DNA of 64,000 nucleotides from Sphagnum compactum (lineage: Eukaryota; Bryophyta; Sphagnopsida; Sphagnales): positions 24,920,875-24,984,874 of the forward strand of contig OZ234495.1 of the NCBI GenBank assembly GCA_965153455.1, given 5' to 3'. Under the pieces are notes generated by a model that was not told the origin of the DNA, searched no databases, and saw only the letters and a list, made by a program, of their open reading frames with translations. Positions 46,391-58,000 of the stretch are shown in pieces (the first letter of the stretch is position 1; every line of letters starts with the position of its first letter). The position numbers and the translations under genes are program-made.

Positions 46391-48739
46391 TAGTAATGAT
46401 TAGAAGTTACAACATGATGATCACAACGTTGTTAATTTGTTTGATTTTTGAATAAAAGGGAAGTTATGAGGAAAATGTCAAAATGCTAGGCAACATGTTC
46501 CAATGGCACATGGTTTGCATTGTCCACGTTGTTAGTCAATAGTTAATCATGAAAATATGAGGAAAATGTCAAAATGTTAGGCACATGTTCCAATGGCACA
46601 TGGTTTGCATTGTCCACGTTGTTAGTCAATAGTTAATCATGATCATAGCTTCGTCCCTACAACATCTTGATGAAGGCAATATGGCCCTAACAATGTGAAC
46701 AACTTTCATAAGGTTATGATCACCACACTCATTGTCATGTTAATAATTTGTTAACACACTCACAAATGTTTTAAAGTTTTTAAGGTCAAATGAGTGCCAA
46801 GCCTTATAAACTATAACAATTTGGGTTTGCAAACTAGGTCTACTTATATTACTTTCTACATCCAAATATTTATGTTGGCCAATTATTGAAAAAATGGCCA
46901 ACTATCAACAAGGGTCCAAGGGTATGTTATTCATAACCAACTTGTAGAATCTGAAATTGGTTAGAACTAAATAAATATTTTATTTCTTTGTTATATATTA
47001 TATATATTTACTTGACAAAAATTTTATGGGCCAAGTAGTGATATGATGAAAACCTAAATTGATTCATATATTTCCATGTTTCATTACACAAAGTTAAATT
47101 GAATTCTTAAACATTAATACATTTCATTTTACTACATTTTTCCAATTTTATTTTCAGTTTCAACTCCTTTTGTAATTTGAAATTGATTTACGTGGGCTAG
47201 TGACTGTGAAAACTGCATATAAATTGTGATTTGTTTGGGGGAGGCTAAGTCACTAACTTGGGTATACCTATTAAATCCATAACAACTTACGGTGACATTA
47301 TACTATGTGGTTATCAATTTGGTTATTACGTTCAATATTTAAAATTGAGCCATATGCATAATAGGTGGGTATTACTGTATCAACGAAATTGGTAATTGGG
47401 GGTATTAGTGAATGAAACAAATTGATAATGAATGAGTTTTTAAAAATCAATATTTGATTATTCAATACCTTGTGTGGGATATTAAATAATTTCACAAAAA
47501 CCATGTTCCATTAATTATGAAAAAAAGGAAGAATGGGTCAACATCAATCTAAATCCTATTTTCATTGTCATTTTGTGTAACAACTATGGTTGTAACATCC
47601 AACATTGAACATTGGAAAAAAGTTGAAAATTTATGGACCTCTTTATGCTTAAACATAGATAATATTTAACGTACATAGTTGTGTTTAATCTCGTTGATGA
47701 ACTTGTCCTTTTAATTGTTTCTATTGGTTTCCAAACTTTGTTTGGTTTCAATTATGTTTATAACTTGGGGTTCATTAGTGGGTCCAAATGGGCTATTATG
47801 AGTCACTCCAAGACATAATCATTGCTTAATTTTCATTAAATTAAGTGGTTATTTAAATTAATATTGAAGTTTTTGGATCAACATATATATAATTTTTTGA
47901 TGTATTATGGAAACATTTAGCACAATTTGAAAAGAATCTAATGTATATAAAATATTTGCCATGGCTATTCTTGGCACCAAGAATAGTGCAATTTTTCCAT
48001 GTCAATGTTTTGAAATTCTCATGATGTATCTAATATTTCTATCTAGTCATATGACTTTTTGTCATCAAAGTTGTCGTATTCCCAATTCAACATAGGAGCA
48101 ATGTAGGAATTCTTTGCTTTTTAGAAAAAGAAACTAGTCTACATTCTCAAAATGTACCAAAATTTAAGAATTTGAAAAGTTGACTTCCAAAATATAGAAC
48201 TCTTTTTCTATCTATTTTGATTGTCAAAACTAGTCAAATTCTTTTTGAAGACTCCAACCAATGAACCCTTGGAAATTCATTTGAAAAATTTGAGATTCAA
48301 ACCTCCAAGAGTAGATAGACCTTTCTCCTTCACATCTATTTCAAGAATTTGAGACTTGGAACCCAAGAAGAAGGAAGATATTTGATGGACCCTTGTACTG
48401 AAAAAAAATAAAACTAAAAAATTTCCAATAGATAGATAAAACCTTATATTATACATATTTAAATTGTCAAGATTATCCCAATTCCTCCTAAGAATTTAAA
48501 AATCTAACCTCCAATTCTATGAAAGCCCACTACCATAATTACACACCTACAAGTTACCTATGTGATCATATTTCTCATGTACTTGTGATATTCACAATTT
48601 TGGAATTTTGTGCCACAATCCAAGTCAAAATCTATGGGTTGATGGTTGCTATGAACAACACATGAGTTTTTAAACGCACAAAATAATCAAACATGCAATG
48701 ATGAAGTGAATCTCAAAATATAATGAAAACAAAAGCTTG
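46391..48739. other. AT-rich intergenic DNA with a tandem duplication
   Basis: No gene recognised. Two near-identical units of about 85-90 bp (46469-46553 and 46559-46642) share AATGTCAAAATG.TAGGCA, TTCCAATGGCACATGG and AGTCAATAGTTAATCATGA. The rest is AT-rich. Confidence 0.5.
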
Positions 48740-49150
48740 GGCTAGACAAAAGAAAATGGGTTGAAGAGACAAAAGGGTGAAGAATAAAATGATTATTTAT
48801 CAATGTCGAAGTATAATATTGGAACAAGACAAAATTAAGAGAACAAAATATGGGCTGAAAAACAAAATTGTGAAAACCACAATGATAAAATCAATATTAA
48901 AATACAACAATGAAACCAAGGCCAAGGCAAGACAAAGGGAAATATGTTAAGAAACAAAACTATGAAGAATACAATGATGAAATCAACGTCAAAATACAAC
49001 AATGGAACTAAGAGTGATGCAAGACCAAAAAAAGAAAACCATGGGCTAAAGAACACAACAATGAAAAACGCAAAAATAAAATCAATGTTAAATGATATCA
49101 ACAATAAAACTAAGGTTGAGGCAAGACACAAAAAATGAGCTAAAAGTCAA
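48740..49150. repeat. Degenerate tandem repeat, period about 105 bp, 4-5 units
   Basis: Recurring words per unit: GGGCTAAAGAACAAAA, ACAATGATGAAATCAA, AAATACAACAATGGAACTAA and GGCAAGACAAA. Purine-rich on the + strand, so both strands show long but artefactual open frames. It is not a gene. Confidence 0.75.
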
Positions 49151-52100
49151 AATAGTGAAAAACAAAATTTTAGGGTTGCAGGTTTGTAGGTCAGAATTAG
49201 GGTTGAAGCCTCAATCGAATTTGGGTCTCAAGCTTAGAATTGGAGAAAGAATTTTGGCATTTTTTGAGCTGAAAATGGAATTTTTGTTCAAAGTTGAAAG
49301 AGCCTCTAGCCTGTACCTAGCCAGTATGCACACAATGTGAAACCCTAATTCGGGACCCAATTTCTGTTTCCCTCATGGAGATATGAGGCAAGATGTGGTT
49401 TGCAATTTGATGCCCAACACATTAACATGTTGTCCATGCGCAGAAAGACCTGGGATGGGGGAAATTCTTCTTCAGTACTTATCCTTGATGAAATTGTCTT
49501 TCTAAATTGGTTCCTGCATCTCAACAAGATTTATGTGGACATGGGTTGTGTTCTGCATCTCTGGATACTGAAGATTGGCATTTGACTGTGGACTGGTTAG
49601 GTGTACGCAGGGGCAGGAATTCCTGAATTTAGAGGCCCTTGGGAGTCTGGACATTGCAAGCCAAGGGACAGAAAGTTGAAGAACCAGATTTCACTAAGGT
49701 CTCACATGTTTTCACTTTGACTTGCAGTTCTTATGATTTTCATTGTAGAATCCTCTTTTCTCTATGCAAAAAATTTAGGCTTTGAAGAGTTCATCTGCTG
49801 AACATGAATTTTCTATGTATTCTCCCTCTCATGCTCATTCTTTTGTGATAGTAAGAATCAAAGCCACCATATGAAACTGAGAGCAAGAGAAAGTGTCCAT
49901 ATGGAAATTTAGGGTACAAGAAACATTATTCAGAAATTTTGTGAGATGCTGAACAAGAGCAGCTGCAGCCAACACTGAGCCACGAAACTTTGTGAGCACT
50001 AACAAACTCAGAAGTTGTGCACCATATTGTCACACAGAACATTGATGGTCTCCACCTTCAGAGCAGAGTTTCAGCATCAAATCTCAGTGAGCTCCATGGG
50101 AACTAAAGCTTTATGCTAATTTTTTTTAATGATTCTTCTGTGCATCAACAAGTACTTAAAATCTGGAAAAATCCTTGCAGGTTAGGTAGCAGTTGAACAA
50201 TTGTGGAAAAATTGCCAGAGACGTGTAGAGAAGTAAATATGCAGGCTTCAAAGATTTCTCATTTGAGAATCAACTCAACCAGATTTGGACTTCACTGTTT
50301 TTGGGATAGAAGCCTGAAATGTTTAGATATAATCCTGCAAGGAAAGCTGTTGTAATGTAGTCATTATTTCAACCTGCCAATACACAATGAGCTGCTTGTT
50401 GTTCTTTGTCTCTGCAATGGGAGAGGCATTGATATGTCACACTCATGGATAGGCTGATGCAGGTGGGAAATTTCTGTTTTCCATTGCACCCACTTTTGTT
50501 CAGTTTTCTTTTTCTTTCAAACAACAAATGCTCTTCTTCCAACCAGTGTTCTAGTGCTATTTCTAGGCTTGTTGATCTGCATTACAATTGAAATGTAGCA
50601 CACATTGGAAGGAAGAAGAGGTGTTGTCACAAATTCCTTAGCTGAAAGTTGACATTTGTGTTACAAAATGGGAAAAGAATTTGTAAGAATTGGCCTAGCT
50701 CAGTGAACATGAAAACCAGTGTGAGCTTTATGGTTGGTGGTGGTATGTTTGACACTACTCAGGCTCCATTTCATGCTTTAGTGGAAGACGATCTGCAATT
50801 GCATCCAGAACATCCTCAAATCTGGGAAGACAGCTTTGGTTTTGCATAATGCAAAAAACAAAAAGAGCATATTAAGCATGAAACTGCAACAAAGATCTTG
50901 TCCCCACGATAACATGAAAATCAAACAATTTGTAGTAAGATCTCATATACCTCCCACCCTCACAATCAGAGTGGGTATTGTAAGCAGAGAGAACACAAGC
51001 ACTAGTTGTGCAAAAGCTTGAAAATTGGTGCCCACTTTCAGCTAACTAGAAAGATTTGGTGCTGAGCAGGTTCCCAACATGTTCCCCAATCTCCCACGTG
51101 TTCTCCAAGTTGTTCCCAAGTTCTCCTCTTGTGAACTATATATACAAACCAAATGGCATTGGGGAAGACTATTATTTCTTTATATTGTGGGAGTGCAAAT
51201 TGTGGATTTGTTGTCATGGGTCATGGGCCATTCAAAGAAAGCCATCACCAAAATATTTTTTTAACAAACCTTAGATATCCTCACAACTAATTAATATAAA
51301 TCACTTGAATTTAAAGGAGACTCGTTATTGAGAAAAAAGGGGCTTAGTATAATAATATTAACATGTGAGACATTTTTGGTATGGACATTAGGTTCAGATA
51401 TTCGCTTAACAACTCATCACTAAATGGTGGTTGATATGCATGAATTTTATTGTAAGTTTGAAAACTCTCCTTTATGGATTTAGACATTGGAAAATCCATT
51501 TCAAAGGATTCAATTGTTTATTTATTATTAACTTTCCATAGAGCTTTCATGCTGAATAATTGCAATGTTTTGTTATGCATGCAATGTAACATCTATAAGT
51601 GATAAATGACGAGGGGGCAAAAAGAACAAAATTCATTTGTTTTTTCTACAACATTTGTGCATATATATAATGTCAATATGGAATTAAACAAAACTTATTC
51701 AACAACTATGCATAAATTTAATATGGGAACTAAAACCGTAAATTAATTAAATATTTTTAATGCAAAGAACTAGATAGAGATTCACCCCATGATTTACTTT
51801 AAAAAACCAAATGGAAAATTTTCATAATTTGAGTTGGTTAATTTCTCCCCTTATATATTGATGTTGTAATGCTTGCGTTTGCAATGCAATGTATTCGTAC
51901 ACACATTTTACTCCTATTTATCCTTGATTTTAACCTTGCATTTACCCTTTTATGCCCATAAAACAAATTTAAAATTAAAAGTAAAAAACATTTATCATTA
52001 CCCCTCTCCTTTTACTACGAAGGTTAATGTTGGTCATTTACTTTCACCTTTGCCCCAAAGTGATGATTTTGCAAAAGCCAATAAACCCTTGTTTTTTTCT

Positions 52101-52334
52101 ATTTAGTGTGAACCAAAAATTGGAAATTTTACAAAACTTGTAAAAATTCTTAGGCAATGATTTCTTTTTCAAATTATTTCTATATACTTTTTAAATATGT
52201 CCGCACTCCCACTCCAATTTCAATACTGATGTCCACCTTCTTTATATATTACCAACATCTACCTTCAACTTCACCTCGAATATGTAATTTTGCAAAGCCT
52301 ATGTATACATACATACGCTTGCTTCCATATCTAA
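49150..52334. other. Intergenic, gene-like composition at 49150-51050, no gene recognised
   Basis: From about 49150 to 51050 composition is less AT-biased and resembles transcribed regions elsewhere in the window, beginning with GGGTT/TTAGGG-type motifs (49170-49210). No frame shows a protein family, so a noncoding transcript or decayed gene is possible. 51280-52330 is AT-rich and featureless. Confidence 0.35.
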
Positions 52335-52616
52335 CTAGTGTGAACCCGGTGCATAATGCACCCGTCGAGCTCCCCCCGCCCGGTCCTTCCCATTGTCCAC
52401 TTCGGTTCTTTACCTCGTCGATTTCCCCTCGTCCTTCGTATTTTCCACTCCGATTTTTTAACCTGTTGATCCCCCCCCCCTTCCCTTGTTATATATAATT
52501 AACTTCCCGCCCCGTGCTGGCCCCCCCCGCCCCATGCTCTGTCACCCGCCCTGCCCTGCCCTGCCCTGTTTGTCACCACAGACAGACAGACACCACGTTT
52601 GCTTTAATATATTAGA
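52335..52616 (-). mobile_element. Non-autonomous Helitron, 282 bp, minus strand
   Basis: On the minus strand it starts TCTAATATATTAAAGCAAAC after A (complement of 52617). It continues into (CTGT)n, and ends with a perfect hairpin GGTGCAT-T-ATGCACC-type stem, GGGTTCACA, CTAG (52335-52338) and T. Both ends fit Helitron rules exactly. The 5' end is shared with the element at 45545; the 3' hairpin differs. Inside are (CCCTG)n and C-rich tracts. No coding sequence. Confidence 0.82.
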
Positions 52617-52651
52617 TTTCTTAACTTTGAAAAACTTTGAATTTACACTTG

Positions 52652-53003
52652 GAGCATCTCCAGCGGTACTCAGTATGTGACCCTGTGAGAAAAATATTTT
52701 CACATGCAAATTTAGTTATTTACTCTTTTGCAACCCAACACATAAAACTGAAACTGGGACAGCAAATAGGTGAGAGACTACTAATAGCAAACCACCTGGA
52801 CCAATCATTACGATGGGCCAATCAGAGACACTGTCAAATCATTACTTTGTTACTCTTTTCGGCAGGTGGCCATTCACCACCCACCACAAAGTGTATAATT
52901 ATGCTGAGCCAAACTATTTTCCTGACCCAAACCGGCATATTTTGACTTTTCTTTATCCAATTTTACTGTTTAGGATCACATACTCAGCACCTCTGGAGAT
53001 GCA
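52652..53003. mobile_element. MITE copy 3 (about 352 bp)
   Basis: Left end GAGCATCTCCAGCGGTACTC with AGTATGTGACC. The right end is its inverted complement GGATCACATACTCAGCACCT then CTGGAGATGC. Internal words match copy 1 (TTATTTACTCTTTTGCAACC, CCACCTGGACCAATCATTA, CAAACCGGCATATTT). It lies directly between two Helitron ends. The target duplication is not clear. Confidence 0.8.
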
Positions 53004-53028
53004 ATTATCTAGTTTATATGTATGCATA

Positions 53029-53060
53029 CTAGTTTGAACCCCGTGCCTAATGCACAGGTG
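53029..53060 (-). mobile_element. Isolated Helitron-type 3' end (minus strand)
   Basis: The minus strand reads CACCTGTGCATTAGGCACGG then GGTTCAAACTAG|T, with stem GTGC/GCAC and CTAG at 53029-53032. It resembles the terminus at 52335. The matching TC 5' end would lie to the right; I could not place it, but the minisatellite at 53320-54375 may belong to the same element. Confidence 0.5.
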
Positions 53061-53319
53061 TGTTATTTCAACAATGTTTGGTTCATGTTTTAGTTTTTTT
53101 AAAAACTTTTATCTTTTTTATTTTTTATTTTTATGTGTTTTCTGTTTCATGTTTAAGTGTTTACAAAAAGTTTCTAATTGTTAAAGTGTTTTTCTGTTTT
53201 TATTTTATATGTATGCATATAGGCTTACCCACCAATGTCTACACACCCCGCTACTCTACACAATTGCCAACCTTCTTAATTATGGTCAGGTGGCAAGTTA
53301 CCATTCCAAATATCATCTC

Positions 53320-54375
53320 AAATATCTGGATGATGAATATCATGTTAGTCTAAAAATGTCATTCATAATACCTCAAATAGCTTGACGATGAAAATCATAT
53401 CCATCTAAAAACATCATCCATAACATCTCAAATATTTGGATGATAGATATCAAGTTCATCTTAAAATATCATTCATAATACCTCAAATGTCTGGGATGAT
53501 GAAATATCATTTCCATCTAAAAAATCATCCATAACAACTCAAAGATCTGGATGACAAATATCATTTTCTGAAATCCATAAATGACAAATGTAAAGATGAT
53601 AGAGATCATGTTTCATCTAAACACATCATTCATAACACCTTAACATCTGGATGACAGACATCATATTCATCTAAAAACCATCAATAACACCTAAATTTAT
53701 TTATGGAGTTAATGTGATGTTCATCTAAAACCATCAATGACAGCGTAAAATTTGTGGATGATAATTTTGATGTTCATCTTAAAATATAAATGATGTCCTA
53801 AGATATGTGGATGACAAATATCAAATTCATCCAAAAACATAATTAATATCACCTCAACTTGATGGACATTATAATGTTCATTCTAAAAGCCATCAATAAC
53901 ACTTAAATTTAATTATGGATAATTAATATGATGTTCATCTAAAAACATCAACGGCACCTAAACAATGTGGATGACAAAAATAATGTTAATCTAAAAACAT
54001 CAATGACACCTAAAATATGTGGATGACAAATATAATTTTGATCTAAAAACATCAATGACACCCTAACATATGGGGATGACAGATATCATGTTCATCTAGA
54101 AACATCAATGACACCCTAAAATATGGGGGTGACAAATACCATGTTCATCTAAAAACATCAATGACACCCTCCAAATATGTGGATGACAAAAAAAATCATG
54201 TTCATCTAGAAACATCAATGACATTGTAAAGTATGTGGATGACAAATATCACGTTCATCTAGAAATATCAATGACATCATAAAGTATGTAGATGATAAAT
54301 ATCACGTTCATCTAGAAACATCAACGACACCCTAAAATATAATACATGGATGAGAAATATCATGTTCATCCGAAT
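53320..54375. repeat. Minisatellite, about 20 units of 50-60 bp
   Basis: Each unit carries GGATGACAAATATCATGTTC then ATCTAAAAACATCAATGACA and CCCTAAAATATGT. Left units are more diverged than right ones. Units from 53990 onward are almost regular (spacing about 53 bp). A poly-A/T tract follows at 54450. Confidence 0.85.
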
Positions 54376-55049
54376 ACATCCGAAATAACAGGCCAACGCA
54401 CCTGCGCGGATATAGGCTATTACTGCGGCAAGGTGCATTGGCCCCGAAAAAAAAAAAAAAAAAAAAAGAGGTTTTGCAGTGCTTTTGGCGTTCTGTGGGG
54501 GGTGTTTTTGGGGGACTTGGCTTTTTTGGTTTCTGGTTTCGTGTTTTGCAGCGTTTTGCTGGCGATGGCGGGGGATCAGAGAAGGAGCGAGCGAGAGATG
54601 TGCCACCAGCGGCGCATCTGCTTTGCTGCTCCTGCTGCTGTCGTCGTCTTCGTCGTCTTCGTGGCAGAAATTTTAGTTGCTGCACCACGTGAATGGAATT
54701 ATTATATTCTTCCTCTCTAGGTCTCTGCATTTTCCGATGATTGTGCAATTGCGTCCAAGCACAGAAGAAAACATATCTCAGGCAAGAAGAAAGAAGAAGA
54801 ACGACAACAAAGCAAGGAAGAGGAGATTACTTAGTTATCCTCAGTTTACTCTAGAGCAACAGAAAAAGGAAAATGCCGGTGTTGTTCGAGGATTTGTTGT
54901 TGCAGGAGAATGGTGTTGGTAGTGGAAAAGCCGGGACGAGATCGTGCGAATGCATTTGATCGGGAAGCCAGAGAAGAAGAAGGAGAAGCAGCAGAAGCAG
55001 AAGGGGGGAAGGACGGCGTGGGGGAAGTAGATCAAGAAGGGGAAGAAGG
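54376..55049 (+). promoter_or_regulatory. Upstream / 5'UTR region of the EDR2-like gene
   Basis: After a run of about 20 A (54449-54468) composition becomes GC- and purine-rich up to the start codon at 55050, as expected of a promoter and 5' leader. Frames here rich in Ser, Cys, Val or Lys are not convincing genes. The stretch 54960-55049 (GAAGAAGGAGAAGCAG..) is a purine-rich leader. Confidence 0.45.
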
Positions 55050-58000
55050 ATGACGAGGACGATTCAGAAGGAGGGATGGATGGTCAGGTATGGACGACGC
55101 AAGATCGGCCGCTCCTTCTTCCACAAGCGTTACTTCGTGCTCGAATCGCTGGTGCTGGCTTACTACAAGCGCAAGCCGTCTGACCAAGAGGTGCGGCTAT
55201 AGTCTCGTGCTTTGTTATTGTTGTTGTTTAAAGGATTTTCATTTTTCGCATATGGCTTCGTAGTACGCAATGATCCATCAAGTGTACAGCACCGTAGGTC
55301 TTCTCTTTTGGTGGCATTCCCGGATCTGTCAACTTCCTCTCTTTTGCTGGTTTTGTGAATTAGGGTTGAGGTTCAGCCGTTTGATCCCAGATGTGAGATC
55401 ATTCCAGCAGAAGGCAAATTGTAGATGGTCAAATTTGAGACACATTTGAGCTTTGCAGACTTCAAATTGAGATGGCAATGACATGTGAATTCTTTTTGCG
55501 TAGGTGCCTCTCAAGTCGATTGCCATTGATGGAAATTGCAGAGTGGACGATCGAGGGCTGGAAACTCACCATGGACATGTGTGTTGAAAAATCCTGCTGT
55601 TTTTGTGCTGTCCAAACGTATCTCATGTGCCATTTCAGCTCTTTTTTTGGATTGAATTGTCCTCTCATTAGTAGTGTTATTGTGTAAAGCCTCGAATAAA
55701 ACTGGCAAGTATGACTGTCAGTATCATGAGTGTTCAGGGTTTCAGCTCACCTTTCAGTACCAGTAGATAATGATACTTGTCAGTAGTATCTCACAGTATA
55801 GTTGACTGACAAGGGTCCATCTGATCTTCTGCATATGTACCAAATGGCACAGTATGAATGCAATGCATTAGACTAATCCTGTAATGCATGATGCACCATG
55901 ACTTCAACATTGTTAGTGGTACTTTCTCTCTGGCTTTATGCTTTGCATAAATGGCTTGGGCACTTGGTCATCAGAGGCAGCCAGACCTGTGGATAAAAAT
56001 TTGCTGGACTCTACAAGGCTCTATTTCTGAAACCAATCAGCAGTACAGCAGACTTGCAGACCAAAAATGACACTTATGTAACTGGATTGGTTGATGCTGA
56101 TGCAATGATCTGCAGAGATTACTTGGTCCTGATTACGAGTTGTCAACAGACTGTATCTTATGGCAGGAGTATGCACAAAATAAGAACAGCATTTTCTGTG
56201 TGGCACCTCCATGTGGGTACTGATTTCTGTTATTTACCTTTTCTCACTGTGATGCAGGCTGTATATATGTTATCAGTTTACAGCAAGAAAGACCGTTCCC
56301 ACCGTATTACAGTACTTCTTTTCTCTCAATTCTTGTTGATGCTCTTTTCATCACACAGTAAGAGACTTGCTGGGAAGTATCCTTGGGTTTTGGGTCCTTT
56401 GGATCAAAGATAACGATCATAAATCGGAGCAGCTTCTCTTTTCTTTGTGTGTACATCCATCTTCATCAGCATGGCAAGTTATGTTGAGTTGTCTCCAGAG
56501 AACTCCTTTCCATGCCATTTATAGGTTCTTTGTTATGTACAGATGGGAGCACTGAATATTCAGGAGGCATGCGCATGGAAAGAAGCTCTCGAATATGTGA
56601 TTGACCAGGTAATAATGCTCCATTGCTGGCAATCCATTCATCAAAGACTTGAATTGTTCATCATTAGGTGGACATAGGCTACTTCTGTCTTTCTGTTTTG
56701 CTCTGGAGGTTGCAACTTAAGCAGGGAGGTTGAGAAGTCAATGATCTTGTCTGAGGGCTTGCTAATGGTATTAGCTTATTCTGGGCAGTCCTGATGTTGG
56801 TGCTGTTCTGGATTTGGCTTCATCATGGCTCTCTGGAAAAGGGCTGCTTTTTTGGTCAAGATTCTCAAACCCTCAGCTGAATCCTCTTAGAGCATAAGCA
56901 CAGGTAGTATTGCAAAGACCTAATGAAAGAAGTTGTCTTGACTTCAGTATCAAAATCAACACACAAGTGCAGGGAACATGCTCATCCCTCTTGAACATAA
57001 AGAAAGTGTAGAGCCTGAGCGGACTGCTTCATCATCTGGTCGTGAAAGCCCGTATGTGTTTTGACCTGTGGTCCTTCTCTTCATTCATATGTCTTCTCCT
57101 ATTGTCAACTGTTGAGTTTGCTGAGATTAGTGCCGACCAGCATATAGCTACAAGTGGAATGCATTTTAAAGGTCTTTTTCTATGTGTATTTGTTACTCAA
57201 GAGGACAAAGTGGGAAGTCACAAGTGGAGGAGGATGAGGACAAGGATCAAACCAGTGTTCCAAGGGAGCCAAATGGTAAGTATGAAGATGCATGGTTTTT
57301 ATTTGCCACCTAGTAACAAGTCTCAAATTCATGAAAGAGTGCGGCATAGTGGATTATGTAGAAAGCAGTGTGATTGCTGATTTTCACTTTGCCTGCAATG
57401 CAAGGTCCTTCAGGGTCTCTAGATGACTGGGGTGGAGGGGTGGAGCCAAGGTGGGGCCCTTTAGAGGCTGAAGCTGCTGCAGCCAGCAGAAGACTCTGGC
57501 ACTTGGTCCGGTGCCAAAATGGCAAGGCTGTGCCTCCTTTCTTGCCTTCATGAACATGGGTGGTGCTCTACAATGGGACAGTTTTCTATTCAATGCCAAT
57601 GGATACATCAGATGTTGGCTTGTTTTGGAGTTGAGGTTCATGTGATTGGGGTGCAGGGCTGCGGTTTTTTGAGGAGGTTGCAGATGTTGACAACAATGTA
57701 TGTGGCTCAAGTCTTCATAAATTGCTGTTTTATTTGTAATAAGGAACTGTGCTACAACTTGAAGGATGTTTACACATGCCCATGAGAAAGAGCTTGGTGA
57801 GTTGAGATGAGATAGGATTTTGATGAGATTAGGGTCTGTGGTTTCAGGCACAGAGCCAGATCAGGGCAATGAAGGTTGTAGGTGTGATAGAGGCAACCTG
57901 TGCACACATATTTGAGCTTATTATGGGCATGGATGAAACCCGTTATGAGTAAGCTGCTTCCCTCTCCAATTTCCTTCAATGTCTCACAGGTTGACTTGTG

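Noticed and set aside
48835-49131. Hydrophobic open frame of 98 codons on the minus strand, resembling a membrane protein
   Set aside because: It lies in the ~105-bp purine-rich tandem repeat; its periodicity follows the DNA repeat and the opposite strand is also open.
53320-54375. CRISPR array (regularly spaced repeats)
   Set aside because: Repeat units are diverged and contiguous with no unique spacers, and the genome is a plant; it is a minisatellite.
54332-54748. Arg/Gln-rich 138-codon minus frame and matching plus-strand frames
   Set aside because: They span a poly-A/T tract and the leader of the EDR2-like gene; no family similarity.
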